A stretch of DNA of 40,059 bases from Nymphaea colorata (GCF_008831285.2 NW_022204582.1:1-40059), one strand, 5' to 3'. Positions 21,775 to 31,794 are shown, counted from the first letter of the stretch. Notes: generated from the sequence alone by a model not told the origin. Made by a program: numbers and translations.

Positions 21775-22029
21775 CGCTTTTACAACAGAATCAAGAGCCT
21801 CAAGTGCAGTTGTCCAGGGCGCTGGGCAAAAATTGAGCTGGGAAATAAAGCTGCTACTATCTTGGAGGTTGTTCCATGTGAAGAATTGACTGAGTCTTAT
21901 GGGGAGGAGGAGGAAATTTGGTGCAGAAGGCAAGAAATTGTAGATGCAAGGGGTGATAGAAATCCAAGTTGTTTTCAAGTTGTAGTTCAAATAGAAATTA
22001 TTTTTATGATGATTAATTCTAACATTTAA
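21775..22029 (+). pseudogene. LINE ORF2 fragment (endonuclease-RT linker)
   Basis: A frame open from about 21,775 to the TAA at 22,027 reads KSLKCSCPGRWAKIELGNKA, then EEEEIWCRRQEIVDARGDRN. The second part resembles the L1-type linker before the reverse transcriptase, where EE..W.QKSR..W...GDRNT.FF is usual. This is pattern recall. No endonuclease or RT catalytic motif is present, so it is at most a fragment. It ends directly at the left edge of block C. Confidence 0.5.
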
Positions 22030-22679
22030 TTAAGAACTTTATTTTGATTTGCATGCTGGGAAGGCACAAAATGACAAGAAAATGTGGATGAAGTAGATGA
22101 TAAAATCTTGAAGGGTCTGGTAATTAATAGGCATCATTTTCTTTCTTAATAAGACCAGAAAAAATATGTTATCAATTAAACATTTTCATGATTTGGGTCA
22201 AAGGACTCATAAATCCATTGTTTCTTTGGTCAATGTTTGCCATGAGCCAGACCCAACTAGCATTCAATCGACCATATTTTTTGTGTTAATACTGAACCAA
22301 TTTAAAAAATAAGTACACTCTATAGAGATCTTCCCTTGTGCCAGGTGAGCAAGAGGGGTATTTCATCATACCGCTCAACAAGAGGGGTATTTCATCCCTA
22401 GAGCCAAATGCTGTGTCAGGTGTCCCACAGTTGCAGCTTCATTGAAATTCGACAGAATCAGCCTCTTTGATGGTAAATCCTAAAAAAAATGTACTTATTT
22501 CATTGACAGAAAATAAATAATGAATCATGACTAGTTTACACATATAATTGAGCAAGGTCATCTGTAGACTTAGATAATGTTTGTTATTTTTTGGGTTAGT
22601 CATCTTCCCAGATAGAAAACATACTAGAAGCATCAAATAAAGCAATGCTAGTGGGAATATATAGCAATTGAGTGTGTGT

Positions 22680-22835
22680 GTGTGTGTGTGTGTTGAAATT
22701 AGGCAGCTATTTCTGTGCCCGGATGGTTATTTTGTATTCTTAAAAACTGCCATAAAAGTTGGATTCCATAATTGAAAAGCATGGTCAAGCAATTGATTGT
22801 TGCAAATGCATCTTTTGTGATGTTTTTTATGGACA
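22680..22835 (+). repeat. block C copy of the GGCAGCTATTT unit
   Basis: A (TG)n tract is followed by TTGAAATTAGGCAGCTATTTC to GCAAATGCATCTTTT. This matches 8,657-8,780 and 18,287-18,410 much better than it matches 850-950, so it is a copy of the second internal unit. In A and B that unit lies after the 7,404-like segment. In C it lies before it. Confidence 0.75.
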
Positions 22836-22839
22836 CCAA

Positions 22840-23930
22840 ACAAACAAATAACCATCCAGCCGTGGAGGTTCATCTTTGAATCACTTGAATATTCAGAAAT
22901 GATCGCCCCAATCTATTGTTTATCACCCATTTTAATTACCCTTAAACATGTTTAAAGTATAATGACATTCGTTTATTTTCCAGTCAACCTTGTACAATAG
23001 ATGGACCATATGAATATCCCATCAAAGGATGTAGGATGGCCCAGCAAGGCAAAATTACTATGATCTTTCAAAAAATTGTTTCCTCATGACTTGAATAATT
23101 TCACGCTAGCCCTCCAACTTGTTATCTCAACCCCTTCTTTAGTGGTGAAGACAAGACTTTTTGGATGAAGGGCACGCGAGTCACCGACCTGGGTCTCATG
23201 TGGGGCAATGGTGCACAGCAACCCACACTTCGCTTCAATACTTCCCTTCTTACAGCATGTTCACCGCTTATTGTGGTTACCTAATGAATACGTTAAGATG
23301 TCTCTCTTATTGATCAAATGGTGATTGGAATTCTTCAACACAAGAATATTCAAACGCTATTACTTAAAATTGCCTGGATTGTGGAGAAGGGTGCAGAAAA
23401 CACAAAAAGTTGCATGCAAACCCTGGTAAATGGCGCAAGAACTTGTTACATCACTAGCTAATGTCACCAGCCACCGTAAGTCCCCTAGCAAAATGTTCCA
23501 ATCTTGGTGTCTATAAATTATGACATAGAAAGAGGATTAATTACTGTCATTTGTATATTTAATTACCTATTTGATATCTCATGAATTGAATGAGGGGCTC
23601 CCTCAACAGTTTCCAAATGCAAGAAACCTATTTGATTTCACAAGCAGTGGCTGCTGGAAGTTCATGCAGTGCAATTACATTATTATACATGAATTTTTGT
23701 TAGTTACTGGAAAACTATATATTTTGAACTTAGAACATGGTAACTCCTCAACTTGATTGCAAGATAAGCTAAGCAAGGTTATAATCAATCACCAAAATAT
23801 GGAGTACATCACTAACTTGTGGAGTTTGGTGCATGTTGGAGAGTCTATGCTTCACGCCTTCAAACTAAGCAGAGTCCAAAAATCACCAAAATGGTTTTCA
23901 GCTAGAGATCAAGCTGAAGAAAAATAGAAC
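22840..23930. other. stretch with no supported gene
   Basis: Mixed-composition sequence without TIRs, LTR ends or a convincing coding frame. The longest frames are about 60 codons and show no motif. It has no visible counterpart in blocks A or B. Confidence 0.5.
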
Positions 23931-23938
23931 CCTAAAGG

Positions 23939-24084
23939 CATAGTGGCAAAGCGGAATTTCTGACTGGGGGGTAGTATTAGTTTAACTTTCAACTTTAGAG
24001 TACATAAAAAAAAATTTAAAAACGAAGTATCAATGACTGGTATGGGAAATTGCTTACAAAATCCGCAACGCGGCTCCACTACTG
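23939..24084. mobile_element. probable second, decayed copy of the hAT-like MITE family
   Basis: The left part TAGTGGCAAAGCGGAATTTC and TGACTGGGGGG parallels CAGTGGCAGAGCTAGAAATTTCTGA of the 20,855 element. The right part has TGGTATGGGAAATTGC and CGCGGCTCCACTACTG, parallel to GGTGTGGGTAATTGCC and CTCTGCCACTG. The ends are inverted but imperfect. No convincing 8-bp direct repeat was found, so the exact ends are uncertain. Confidence 0.5.
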
Positions 24085-24628
24085 TTAAGGAGTCATTTGG
24101 CAGCAGGGACCACTCATACAGTTTTCATAGTAAGAACAACCCCTAAATATGTAGACAAAATGGGGGATGCTTAGCAGAAGTCTAACCGAGCGTGAGTGAC
24201 TATACACAATTTCCCTGGATCTCTTTCCTCCAATGAAAAAGATTGAAAACCAGAAAGTGACAAAACAGAACACATAACAACTATGAACCATGAAGAAGAG
24301 AAAACAGATCTATTTAGATGGGTGCTTTACGTTACATCATGCCTAAGAAGGTGCGGTCCTTCCAGTTTTCACTTTTAACCAATACAAATCAGACCTTAGG
24401 CATGCAATATATTGGATCATATAGATATGTAGCCCTCCATATACATCATCAAAAGTATATCAGATGCCACCTAAGCAAGATATTAAGTCTAAGATGTCTG
24501 AGACAACTTGTTCCTATAGACGGATAAGCAAATGCTAGTCCATCATTTAAAGATCCAATTCCAGATTTTTTAAAGTAATATCTCATCCACAGCATCGCAT
24601 CGATTGAGGAATCAACAAGCGATATCCC

Positions 24629-24751
24629 ATGACAATGATGGTGGCCAAAGTGCAGTTTCTTCTCTCCACCGCCTGTGGACCCGAAGCCCAGATATGAGAT
24701 TGAGTTGCGTGCACATCCGAACTCACAAGTATGCAGTGGAAAAAAGATGGG
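24629..24751 (+). pseudogene. exon-like start segment, copy C, unidentified gene relic
   Basis: Third copy: ATG 24,629 opens MTMMVAKVQF, like the other two. The Pro/Ser-rich part is shorter and a stop interrupts the frame. In another frame PRYEIELRAHPNSQV corresponds to RYEIELLHTSVDPQV of copy A. Here the ATATGAG heptamer occurs once only. Family unknown. Confidence 0.4.
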
Positions 24752-25859
24752 GTTTTGATATGTTCAATTTTTTTAATAAAGAAATGTTTATTTTTGACTT
24801 TTTCAACCCTTTCATAACCTCTTTTCTACTCTTTTAAAATGTTTCTTTTTTATTATATACAGAGAAAAAAGATGGGGTTGGGGTACTTTTGAATTTTTTA
24901 ATAAAATGATGTTTATTTTAGACTTTTTAACTCTTTCATAATATCTTTCATATATATATATATATATATCCTCTTCATTGAAGATATGTCTTTTCTATAA
25001 TACCTTTTCTTGGACCGGATACTCTCCTTTCATTATGGCTGTTACATTAATGCAAATATGTTCATGTTGTCCCATGTCCACCTGAACTCTAAACCTGGTT
25101 ATATATGTCATACTAATGCAAAAACATTTTGTGCGCTGGTTATGATGAAAATAGTCCCAATTCACACTGAAAAAAAAATTGGGAAGACAAAAGTGGAAGT
25201 CAAAAAAAAGAACTATAAAGGACATACCTTTTGAAAATTACTAAAATGTCCCCTTACTCTTGGGTATGTACATTGGGTACCCTTAACCGGGCACTCAACT
25301 CAATCTACCCGAACTCAGCTCAACGCTCTGCACTCACTACCTCTTCATGAGCAACGGTCACCACCCTTTCTCTCTCTCTCTCTCTCTCTCTTACACACTT
25401 TCTGATTTAGGCTGATTTGTTTCTTTATTCTAAAGCAGCTCTTAAGGATGGTGGAATGATTAATGGACGACGATATGGGCTATTAGAGAGAGAGACAAGC
25501 ATGGAATATTCTTGTGTCAGTTTTCCATTGCATCCATGGGTCACATTTTTCTTCCTTTGAAAAGCAGCCTAAACCATTGCATCCGGCGTTGTTAGCCGAC
25601 GTGAGGTCTGTGAGCATGACCTAGAAGAACGCCTCAGTAGGAAGCATATAAATATTAAACATCAATCAAGAAGAAGTTGCATGGTGGGTCCGGCCATCTG
25701 AAGAGCACGGCTGGACCCTCGATGGAACGAGCCCAGTTTCTTGGACTTGCCTGCCCTGATTGCGTTTTGAGAAATCCAGGACTTGTCAAACACTCATCTT
25801 TACTCTGACAATGCCAAAAATGACTGAAAATTATGGTTTGCAGCTAGATATTTATCGCC

Positions 25860-26818
25860 TGTTTTACATATTGTCCACATTCTTGTTTATAGAATACCTC
25901 ACAACATGAGTGTCAAACTTCCCTCTTAGCAATCTCAGCTAGCTTAACCACCTCTTTATGCACCACCTGATTTTTGAAACACCATAGCTTCCAGATTGTG
26001 ATATTGAAGCAGGCAAGCCAACACCATCCGGATTCTTTACATGAGAACCTCTTCGTCCACCACCAGTTTCAGACAGAGAAAAAGTCTGATGTATGGAATT
26101 TACCAACTCCAAGCCATGAATATATGTATTGCTAAATGTTCATAGCATTAGTATATGATAAAAGAAAGTGAGATAGATCTTCACAAGCCCTCCACATAAC
26201 TTAAACACAGAAACAATGGAAGACCCTACATGTTGAAGTTTGGCATCAGCAGGTTGAAGTTAATAACTACAAACAAACACAACCAGTTAGCTCTAGGTAA
26301 CGCTTTTGCATTCCACAATCTACTGTGCCATGTAACTACCATTCCTTTAATTTTACATGGTTCCAAACTTGGCTCCTTAGCTTTGCAGGTTTACGATTTT
26401 CTTTAGAACAAAGAAAATCTGCACTTTGCATGAGCCTAAGTTGAAGGCAATCTCCAATGCATTGCACATGTTGCCATAGATTTAGCTCAATGTGGTGCTG
26501 TATTAGCATTTACTTAACCAAATTTCGAAGGAAAGGTTCTACTTCCCAAGCAGATCCAATGGAATCTGCTTGAGTAAAACATCCTCCGTAGAACTTAGCA
26601 AGCTTTCCATTCATCACATTTCAAGTAACAGATTTAGATCCCACCAAGAGAAGAAATATTGGGAACCATTTTGACATACCAAGTACTTTTCCTACTCAAA
26701 TATTTCTTCATGCATAATGAGTCCAATATGCCCTGGTGAAAAATTAATGTACACCCTGGAAACAACCGATTAGCTTCATTGACCTCTTTAACTTTTCTAA
26801 TGCCGAGCCCACCTTCCT
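25860..26818 (-). pseudogene. LINE (L1-like) RT C-terminal / zf-RVT remnant, antisense
   Basis: On the minus strand the start reads EGGLGIRKVKEVNEANRLF (26,818 downward), the conserved phrase after the RT domain in plant LINEs (GGLGIR..K..N.A). Further on come TWHSRLWNAKALPRANW near 26,335-26,285, which corresponds to the zf-RVT entry (WHK.VW....PRH.F..W), then WRACEDLSHFL, and ITIWKLWCFKNQVVH near 26,000, like the final IW..RN..IF motif. Stops and frameshifts break it throughout. Zinc-binding cysteines are mostly lost. The RT catalytic part is not in the window. Confidence 0.7.
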
Positions 26819-26829
26819 ATTTAGGTTTC

Positions 26830-27130
26830 CGTCGAATTGAATTGAGTAGTGGTTGGAAGTAGACCTGTCTTAACAGACTTTCTTATGAGGATGGAGTTCG
26901 GTTTACGGATGGCGTCGAATCTGAGCCAGAAACTTATGTATTGGGTTTCTAAAAATAATCTTTTCCTGGTTTTGGTGTCCGTGAAGATGGATTTTCGCTT
27001 GTTTTCTATGTGGGGTTACAGTGTGATTTAACCATCGAGGATCTTTAATGTGGCGAGGGTGGATGAGCCTTCACTGTCTGAATCAAAAGTCTGTCTTCTC
27101 CTCAAGGACTCCAACCCACTAGAGTTTCTT
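26830..27130. other. stretch with no supported gene
   Basis: Lies between the LINE remnant and the end of the CAP-D3 relic. A plus-strand frame of 60 codons at 26,849 has no recognisable features. It could include degraded 3' sequence of the CAP-D3 relic on the minus strand. Confidence 0.4.
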
Positions 27131-28261
27131 CTAGAGACTGCCTTGACCTTCGGTATGCTCATCGAATCCAGGCGTGGGTGGACACCCCATTGCTGACATC
27201 CTTAAGTACGGTATTAGCAGATTGGCAGCTATATCAGCCACTGCAGATACCACCCTGCTAGCATCACCACTTCTCAAATGTCCACCAGCACTCCCAGATA
27301 CAGCTGCAGCTGCAGCAGGTTGGCGAGTGAGTGATCTTGGACCACTGCACATTACCCCTGAAACTGCCGACTTAGCCGTGGCTTCTTCATCCTTTTGAAA
27401 TCGCATTCTGGACCAAGTTCTTCTTTGCTATCTGACTGATTACCCGACCTAGCTGATACAAATGTTCCATTGCTGTTCCCTGGTTCTTCGTCCATCTCAG
27501 TTGTATCAGCTGCTGCTCCTGAACCTCGATGGGTTGAATCCTCATTTCTTTGCATGCTAGTACTTGTAGAGCATCCTGTCAAGGAAATGATTTAGCAAGC
27601 TGCAGACGATATTGAAGTATTTTAGCACCTTCAGGCACACATTCATAGATTTTAGGTGCTCGATTAAAACTGAAAGAACTAACAGACACCAGATTGGAAG
27701 TGAATAACCAATTTTTTTGGAAGTGCTCAACTAAGTGCAACTAATGTTCAACTGATCAGTGTGATCATCCACATTACGTTCAGTTGATTGGTTGGTTTCG
27801 TGTTGCATGACTGATTTTGCTCCTTAAGCCTAATCGCAGATCCCATCTGCAAATAATAGTCAGATGATCAATATATTTGCAGTCAACATTGTAGTATACG
27901 ACCTTTCTGTCCAGTACCTTTAGAACGGACTGTGCCCCAGGTTCAGCAACGACAGCCAAGATCTCAGCACAAAGCTTCGCAGAAGTGGCTAAAAGTTGCT
28001 CCGGTGCCATTTGTTTAAGTAATAATGTATAGATATGCACCCTTTGCAATTGTGTTTTGTCATCGCTGCCTCTGTAAGAAGGAAAAACGTTCATTAACAA
28101 CCCAAATAACTGCAGCAACGAACTGAGAAAGAGAAACCGTTCAACGAACTGAGAAAGACGTTGTCCCTGGTGCAATTCACTGTGGGCAGCATGGGCCTTG
28201 CAACCATTCAGCAAGAAAATGACTTCAACGAAGCTGTTGTAAGTCAAAAGTGGTGCCTTAG
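27131..28261 (-). pseudogene. CAP-D3: condensin II subunit D3 (CAP-D3) pseudogene fragment
   Basis: Three exons with good splice sites are visible on the minus strand. Exon 1, 28,261-28,138, follows TTTGCAG and reads APLLTYNSFVEVIFLLNGCK. Exon 2, 28,071-27,918, follows CTTACAG; it reads RGSDDK, LLLKQMAPEQLLATSAKLCA and EILAVVAE, and ends AAG/GTACTG. Exon 3 starts at 27,575 after GACAG with DALQVLACKEMRIQ. The exon 1-2 intron is 66 bp and the codon split across it is restored in frame. These phrases match the C-terminal HEAT-repeat region of plant CAP-D3, a regulatory subunit of the nuclear condensin II complex that acts in chromosome compaction. Exon 3 then suffers a frameshift near 27,533 and another near 27,400. 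It appears to have lost the conserved block between the Glu-rich DEE segment and the KDEEATAKSA segment, and stops at 27,131. The N-terminal two-thirds are absent from the window. The family call is from recall of sequence phrases. Confidence 0.75.
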
Positions 28262-28283
28262 CTGCAAACATGCACAATCCCAA

Positions 28284-29960
28284 ATTCAGAATATATTAGC
28301 TTCCGCGATCATGAAAAGCTTCTGCAGATTTATGTAATGATTGGAAGGAGCCAATGTAATGATGATCAGGAAGAACCCACTCAACCTTGATTTTACAGTA
28401 GAAAACAAGATCAAACTCCATGCAATAGAGGAAAGTATAGCTTTTTGAAACATGAAGAACAATTTTTTTTTCTTTGATGAAGAATATGATTGAAAACAAC
28501 ATGTTTCTCAAAGCAATTTTTTTGTCCTTTTTCAATAAAAACAACAATCGTAAATCGAAATTCTCCACAACAATAAAAAACTATAAAGATTTAAGCTAAA
28601 TATGCTATGCATGATGTGTGAAACCATAAAGCATGATCACCAATAGTGGATGTTGGGAGTCTTCAAAGAAGTCTCAAAGGGAGGGAATGGTCCCCGTATT
28701 ATGGGATAGGGGAGATGAAAAAGATATAAATCATCACAATGTATTGCATTTGAAAATGAGTGGATATGTTTGAGAGGCTTCATCCATTATGTGAACGGAC
28801 TACCAGTTTGGTAATGAAAATGACGACATCCTTCAAGAACAAAAAGGGGTTGGGAGATCGCCTAAGAAGCCGGAAAACATAACAAGAGATGTCAAGTTTT
28901 TTACTTTTAAATAGCTTATAAATCATCAATTTAAATCATAGGTTTTAGTGCTCGTGTTGTGCAAATGATATGCCCTTCATTTACCCTCAATACCATACAA
29001 GCATCAGGATTCATTTGGCATTAATGTTGTTGAATCTCTAGAAGGGATGTCTTTAAAGTTCCAAAATATGAACATAAAGGAATCATCCTCGACATCTTAG
29101 AAATCAAAAAATATGAGCAGATATTGACCTAATAATTGCACATCCACAAAAGATTGTCACATTTAATTCCTATGAGTTCAGCATTCATGCTATTCATCTC
29201 TTGGCAGACACCTTTTTTTTCTTTTTTTCTTTTTATTTTTTTGTAGCGGCTTTTTGCCTTTTTTTCTTGCTTTTGATTTTTTTTTTTTTAGGCCGACCTT
29301 CACCTCTGAGGGAATACCTCACCCACCACCCCAGAGGCTACTACAGAGCTCCACCACTTTGGTGGTTATGTGTAGCTTTGTCACGTATCCAACCCATTTC
29401 ACCTTGCGGGTTTTCAATATGCCAAAAGTTCATAAGTCATCATCTTCGCAGAATAGACATAAATCACCTTTATGCCTACCCGGTACTCTCGATTACTGGC
29501 CCAGAGGAACGACTACACAAGCCTGAGCCCATCTCTCAACTCTTATTTTGCTACCTGCCAAGATTTTAAATGGCATTATGGCCTCTCTCTTAGGATATTT
29601 TCCTGCTAAATCCTTGTAGACTCTTGATCGGTAGAGTCAATAACCTTTCCTAGTTTTGACTTTCTCAGCTTCATAGAATTTTTCCTTACCGTTCATATCT
29701 AGGATTTTTCTAGACTTGCTCTTCTAGTGATTGACAACAAAAGTTTGAAACATTTTCCTTCTACTCAGAGAGGAAATATGAATAAAATTAAGGCATATCA
29801 TTTGTGTGAGAAGACACTTTTAAAATTCTTTTAATCAAAATTAAAAATTTCCTCTTTCAAAAAAAGAACTTGACATCAAATGGTATGTTACCGAAAGTAG
29901 GAACTCTCCTCTATCTAAAGAGAGGAGTATTTATCAAACTAGATGGGCCTGTTAGGTAGA
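28284..29960. other. long stretch with no recognised gene
   Basis: Contains poly-T tracts (29,212-29,292) and several frames under 125 codons without motifs. No further CAP-D3 exons were found upstream of exon 1. The segment 28,980-29,570 has the texture of decayed transposon sequence, but I could not tie it to a family. Confidence 0.4.
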
Positions 29961-29981
29961 GCAATGAACTTCATCAGCTCT

Positions 29982-30188
29982 CTAGTCAAAGTATGGTCTT
30001 CTAGACAAAAGGTTGGTTGATGGGTAATGAGTTCCCATAAATGTCATGTCATCAACTGGCTTCAAAAGGTGTGCAGTCAGCAAAATCAGCATGGTATTAG
30101 TCTCCATGCAAGGGCAGCAGCAACAATTCCTCAAGGCTTCAGTAATTTCACTAAATAGTTGGTGAACACCGTATTTATGAACCAACAA
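29982..30188 (-). other. open stretch of unknown identity, possible exon relic
   Basis: A minus-strand frame reads HKYGVHQLFSEITEALRN, then LLTAHLLKPVDDMTFMGTHY. Its composition is protein-like, but no family is recognised and no convincing splice sites were placed. It lies just downstream of a primer-binding-like motif (30,229-30,240), so it might instead be retroelement leader. Confidence 0.25.
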
Positions 30189-30228
30189 AAAGGTTACTCA
30201 CAATCAGCAAATCAAAGCCCAAACCGGA

Positions 30229-30240
30229 GGTCTGATACCA
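30229..30240 (-). promoter_or_regulatory. possible copia primer-binding site, minus strand
   Basis: The minus strand reads TGGTATCAGACC, close to the initiator-Met tRNA complement TGGTATCAGAGCC, and is preceded by CA as at an LTR end. An 8-bp hairpin (TGTGACTG/CAGTCACA, 30,247-30,266) adjoins it. No gag follows, so this would be a bare LTR relic or chance. Confidence 0.3.
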
Positions 30241-30517
30241 TGAAAATGTGACTGACAACAGTCACATATATACAGTGAAACTCCATGAAAAGCACCAAGG
30301 CCATGTGACCAAAAAAATAGAGAATGAAAAATATTATTGAGTCCTACCAAAAGCTGTAGAAAACGATTTCCTAACAATGGCAAAAACAACAACAGTACAT
30401 ACACAACGAAGAACAAAGGAATAAAAAAAGAAAAAATAGAAGATGGAAGAGAACTAGTAGTTGGACTAGGTCTGATTGCTCCAAAAGGAGTCGTTGGGGC
30501 TAGCCAACTGAGCTGGA

Positions 30518-31600
30518 CTAGGTTTTGGATGATGCAGTTGAAGCCTCCTGTTTCAGTGGGGATTTCGAGTTAATGGCAGAAGAGCAAACAATATCTGCTT
30601 CAACACTAGAAGTTGGCTTCTTCTGCTGCACAACATCTGAATGTGAAGAACCAAAATAAAATTCTAAAGAAATTAAACAAGGAAAATGAAAAAAAAAAAT
30701 CAAGACAAACATGTGCAAACACAATCATGCACTTACATTCGGTAATGTATTTTTTGAATATGTTTGACGACAAACTTTATGCACTGTCTGAGGAATTTGA
30801 GATATCTCAAGAAAAGAAAAAAGTTTGCAGCACAAGGATACCTTCCAGGCTAGGTCACATAGGTATGGGTACGGGTACCGGTGCGGGTACGGGTACGGAG
30901 CATTTTCAAAAAATTTGAGTGCGGGGGTACCGCCGTACACAGACACAGACATATATGTCAAAAAATTTCAAAATGAATAATATATTCATAAATCATGATC
31001 CAAAACACAATATGAAAGTAATTGACATACAAATATATAAGCTTTCTTAATTCTCCGTCGCATCATCAAGATTCGAAGGAGCTACATGTCACACTTTTAA
31101 GATATATTGACATCGCATGGTTATGGATCACACTGTTATCAAATATTCAAGTTTTAGAGAAGGGATGGATTTTCAAAACATTGTATGGAAGATTTTAAAT
31201 GAAAAGTTGTGAGGAACTATGTGCAAGAAAGGTTTAGAGTGAAAAAGGAAACATGAAAAGATGGGGATTTTTAATTTTCAACTAAAAAACTGGACAACTT
31301 TGGACTCGGTCAAAGTTGACAGAGTCCAAAAATGGACAAAAATGATCTTGGGTACATTGACCGTACCCGATGCTACGTTGACCGTACCTGATGCTGCGTT
31401 GACCGCACCAGGGCCGTACCCGTACCATGTGACATAGCTTCCAGGAAGAAGCTACCAGATGGAACCAACGTAAATTGGTACCAGGGTTGCTCAAATCATT
31501 TCACTAGACTAAATAATTGAGAAGTTCCAAGACCGACTGCTTTAGAGTACTACCCACTAGTTGTTACCTCATCTTCTAGAGCTGGCAACTTTTGCATCAA
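30518..31600 (-). pseudogene. degenerate exon pair of an unidentified gene, split by a TIR element
   Basis: On the minus strand a frame upstream of the inserted element reads YSKAVGLGTSQLFSLVK, a stop, then FEQPWYQFTLVPSGSFFLE (about 31,545-31,446). If the 588-bp insertion and one target repeat are ignored, the same frame continues on the other side as GILVLQTFFFS, a stop, DISNSSDSA, a stop, SLSSNIFKKYITE. It ends at a GTAAGT donor (30,736). A 100-bp intron with a T-rich tract and TTCAG acceptor (30,637-30,736) joins it to a last exon (30,636-30,518) reading VVQQKKPTSSVEADIVCSS and ending with TAG at 30,518. Three in-frame stops mark it as dead. I do not recognise the family. Confidence 0.4.
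30850..31437. mobile_element. 588-bp non-autonomous TIR DNA transposon with GTACGG-rich ends
   Basis: The left end is CTAGGTCACATAGGTATGGG; the reverse complement of the right end is CTATGTCACATGGTACGGG, an imperfect terminal inverted repeat. It is flanked by the exact 8-bp repeat CTTCCAGG (30,842-30,849 and 31,438-31,445). GGGTACGGGTACGG-type subrepeats lie near the left end. Near the right end are three units of about 22 bp (GTTGACCGTACC..ATGCT; 31,352-31,415). No transposase is encoded. The 8-bp duplication points to hAT, but the terminal bases are not the usual CA, so the superfamily is open. Confidence 0.8.
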
Positions 31601-31794
31601 ACCCAAATGCAGACCTCAACTGCAACTTTTTAAATATGGAACAACAAAGCTAAGGAGCATGTTGAATAACATTTATGTTAGGTAGTTTTTTGAATATTTA
31701 ATAGTTGTAGGAACAACTCTTTATTAATAGTTGTTTTATTCTTGGACTTTCTATGTAATTTGTTAGTGTTACCCTAATTCTCCTTTAATATGAA
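31500..31794. other. spacer upstream of the copia element, possibly part of an older LTR
   Basis: From about 31,677 the sequence reads TGTTAGGTAGTTTTTTG and runs to the ATTAG target at 31,795. It resumes after the copia element as GGCATAATAATAAAAACAGAG and CTCTCCCTCTCTCTC. The joined piece has the look of a decayed LTR (TG start, T-rich, CT-rich end), but no partner LTR was identified. Confidence 0.3.

Larger units (their letters stand above)
22060..25640 (+). repeat. diverged third copy of the duplicated unit, block C, lacking the copia relic
   Basis: Four stretches match blocks A and B. 22,085-22,460 matches about 410-760 (GTGGATGAAGTAG, ATCAATTAAACATT). 22,690-22,830 matches 8,657-8,790. 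24,303-24,510 matches 7,404-7,580 (AGACCTTAGGCATGCAATAT). 24,590-25,640 matches 7,640-8,490, including the (CT)n tract at 25,372 and the AGAAGAACGCCTCA motif. Divergence is clearly larger than between A and B. No gag-pol sequence separates the parts. About 22,840-24,300 has no match to A or B that I can see and holds only a MITE-like segment. Confidence 0.8.

Noticed and set aside
26849-27031. 60-codon plus-strand frame next to the CAP-D3 relic
   Set aside because: No family features; likely chance in a gene-poor stretch.
29201-29569. 122-codon plus-strand frame with a hydrophobic Phe-rich start
   Set aside because: The Phe run is the translation of poly-T; the rest has no motif and no splice context. 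A membrane protein call would be unsupported.
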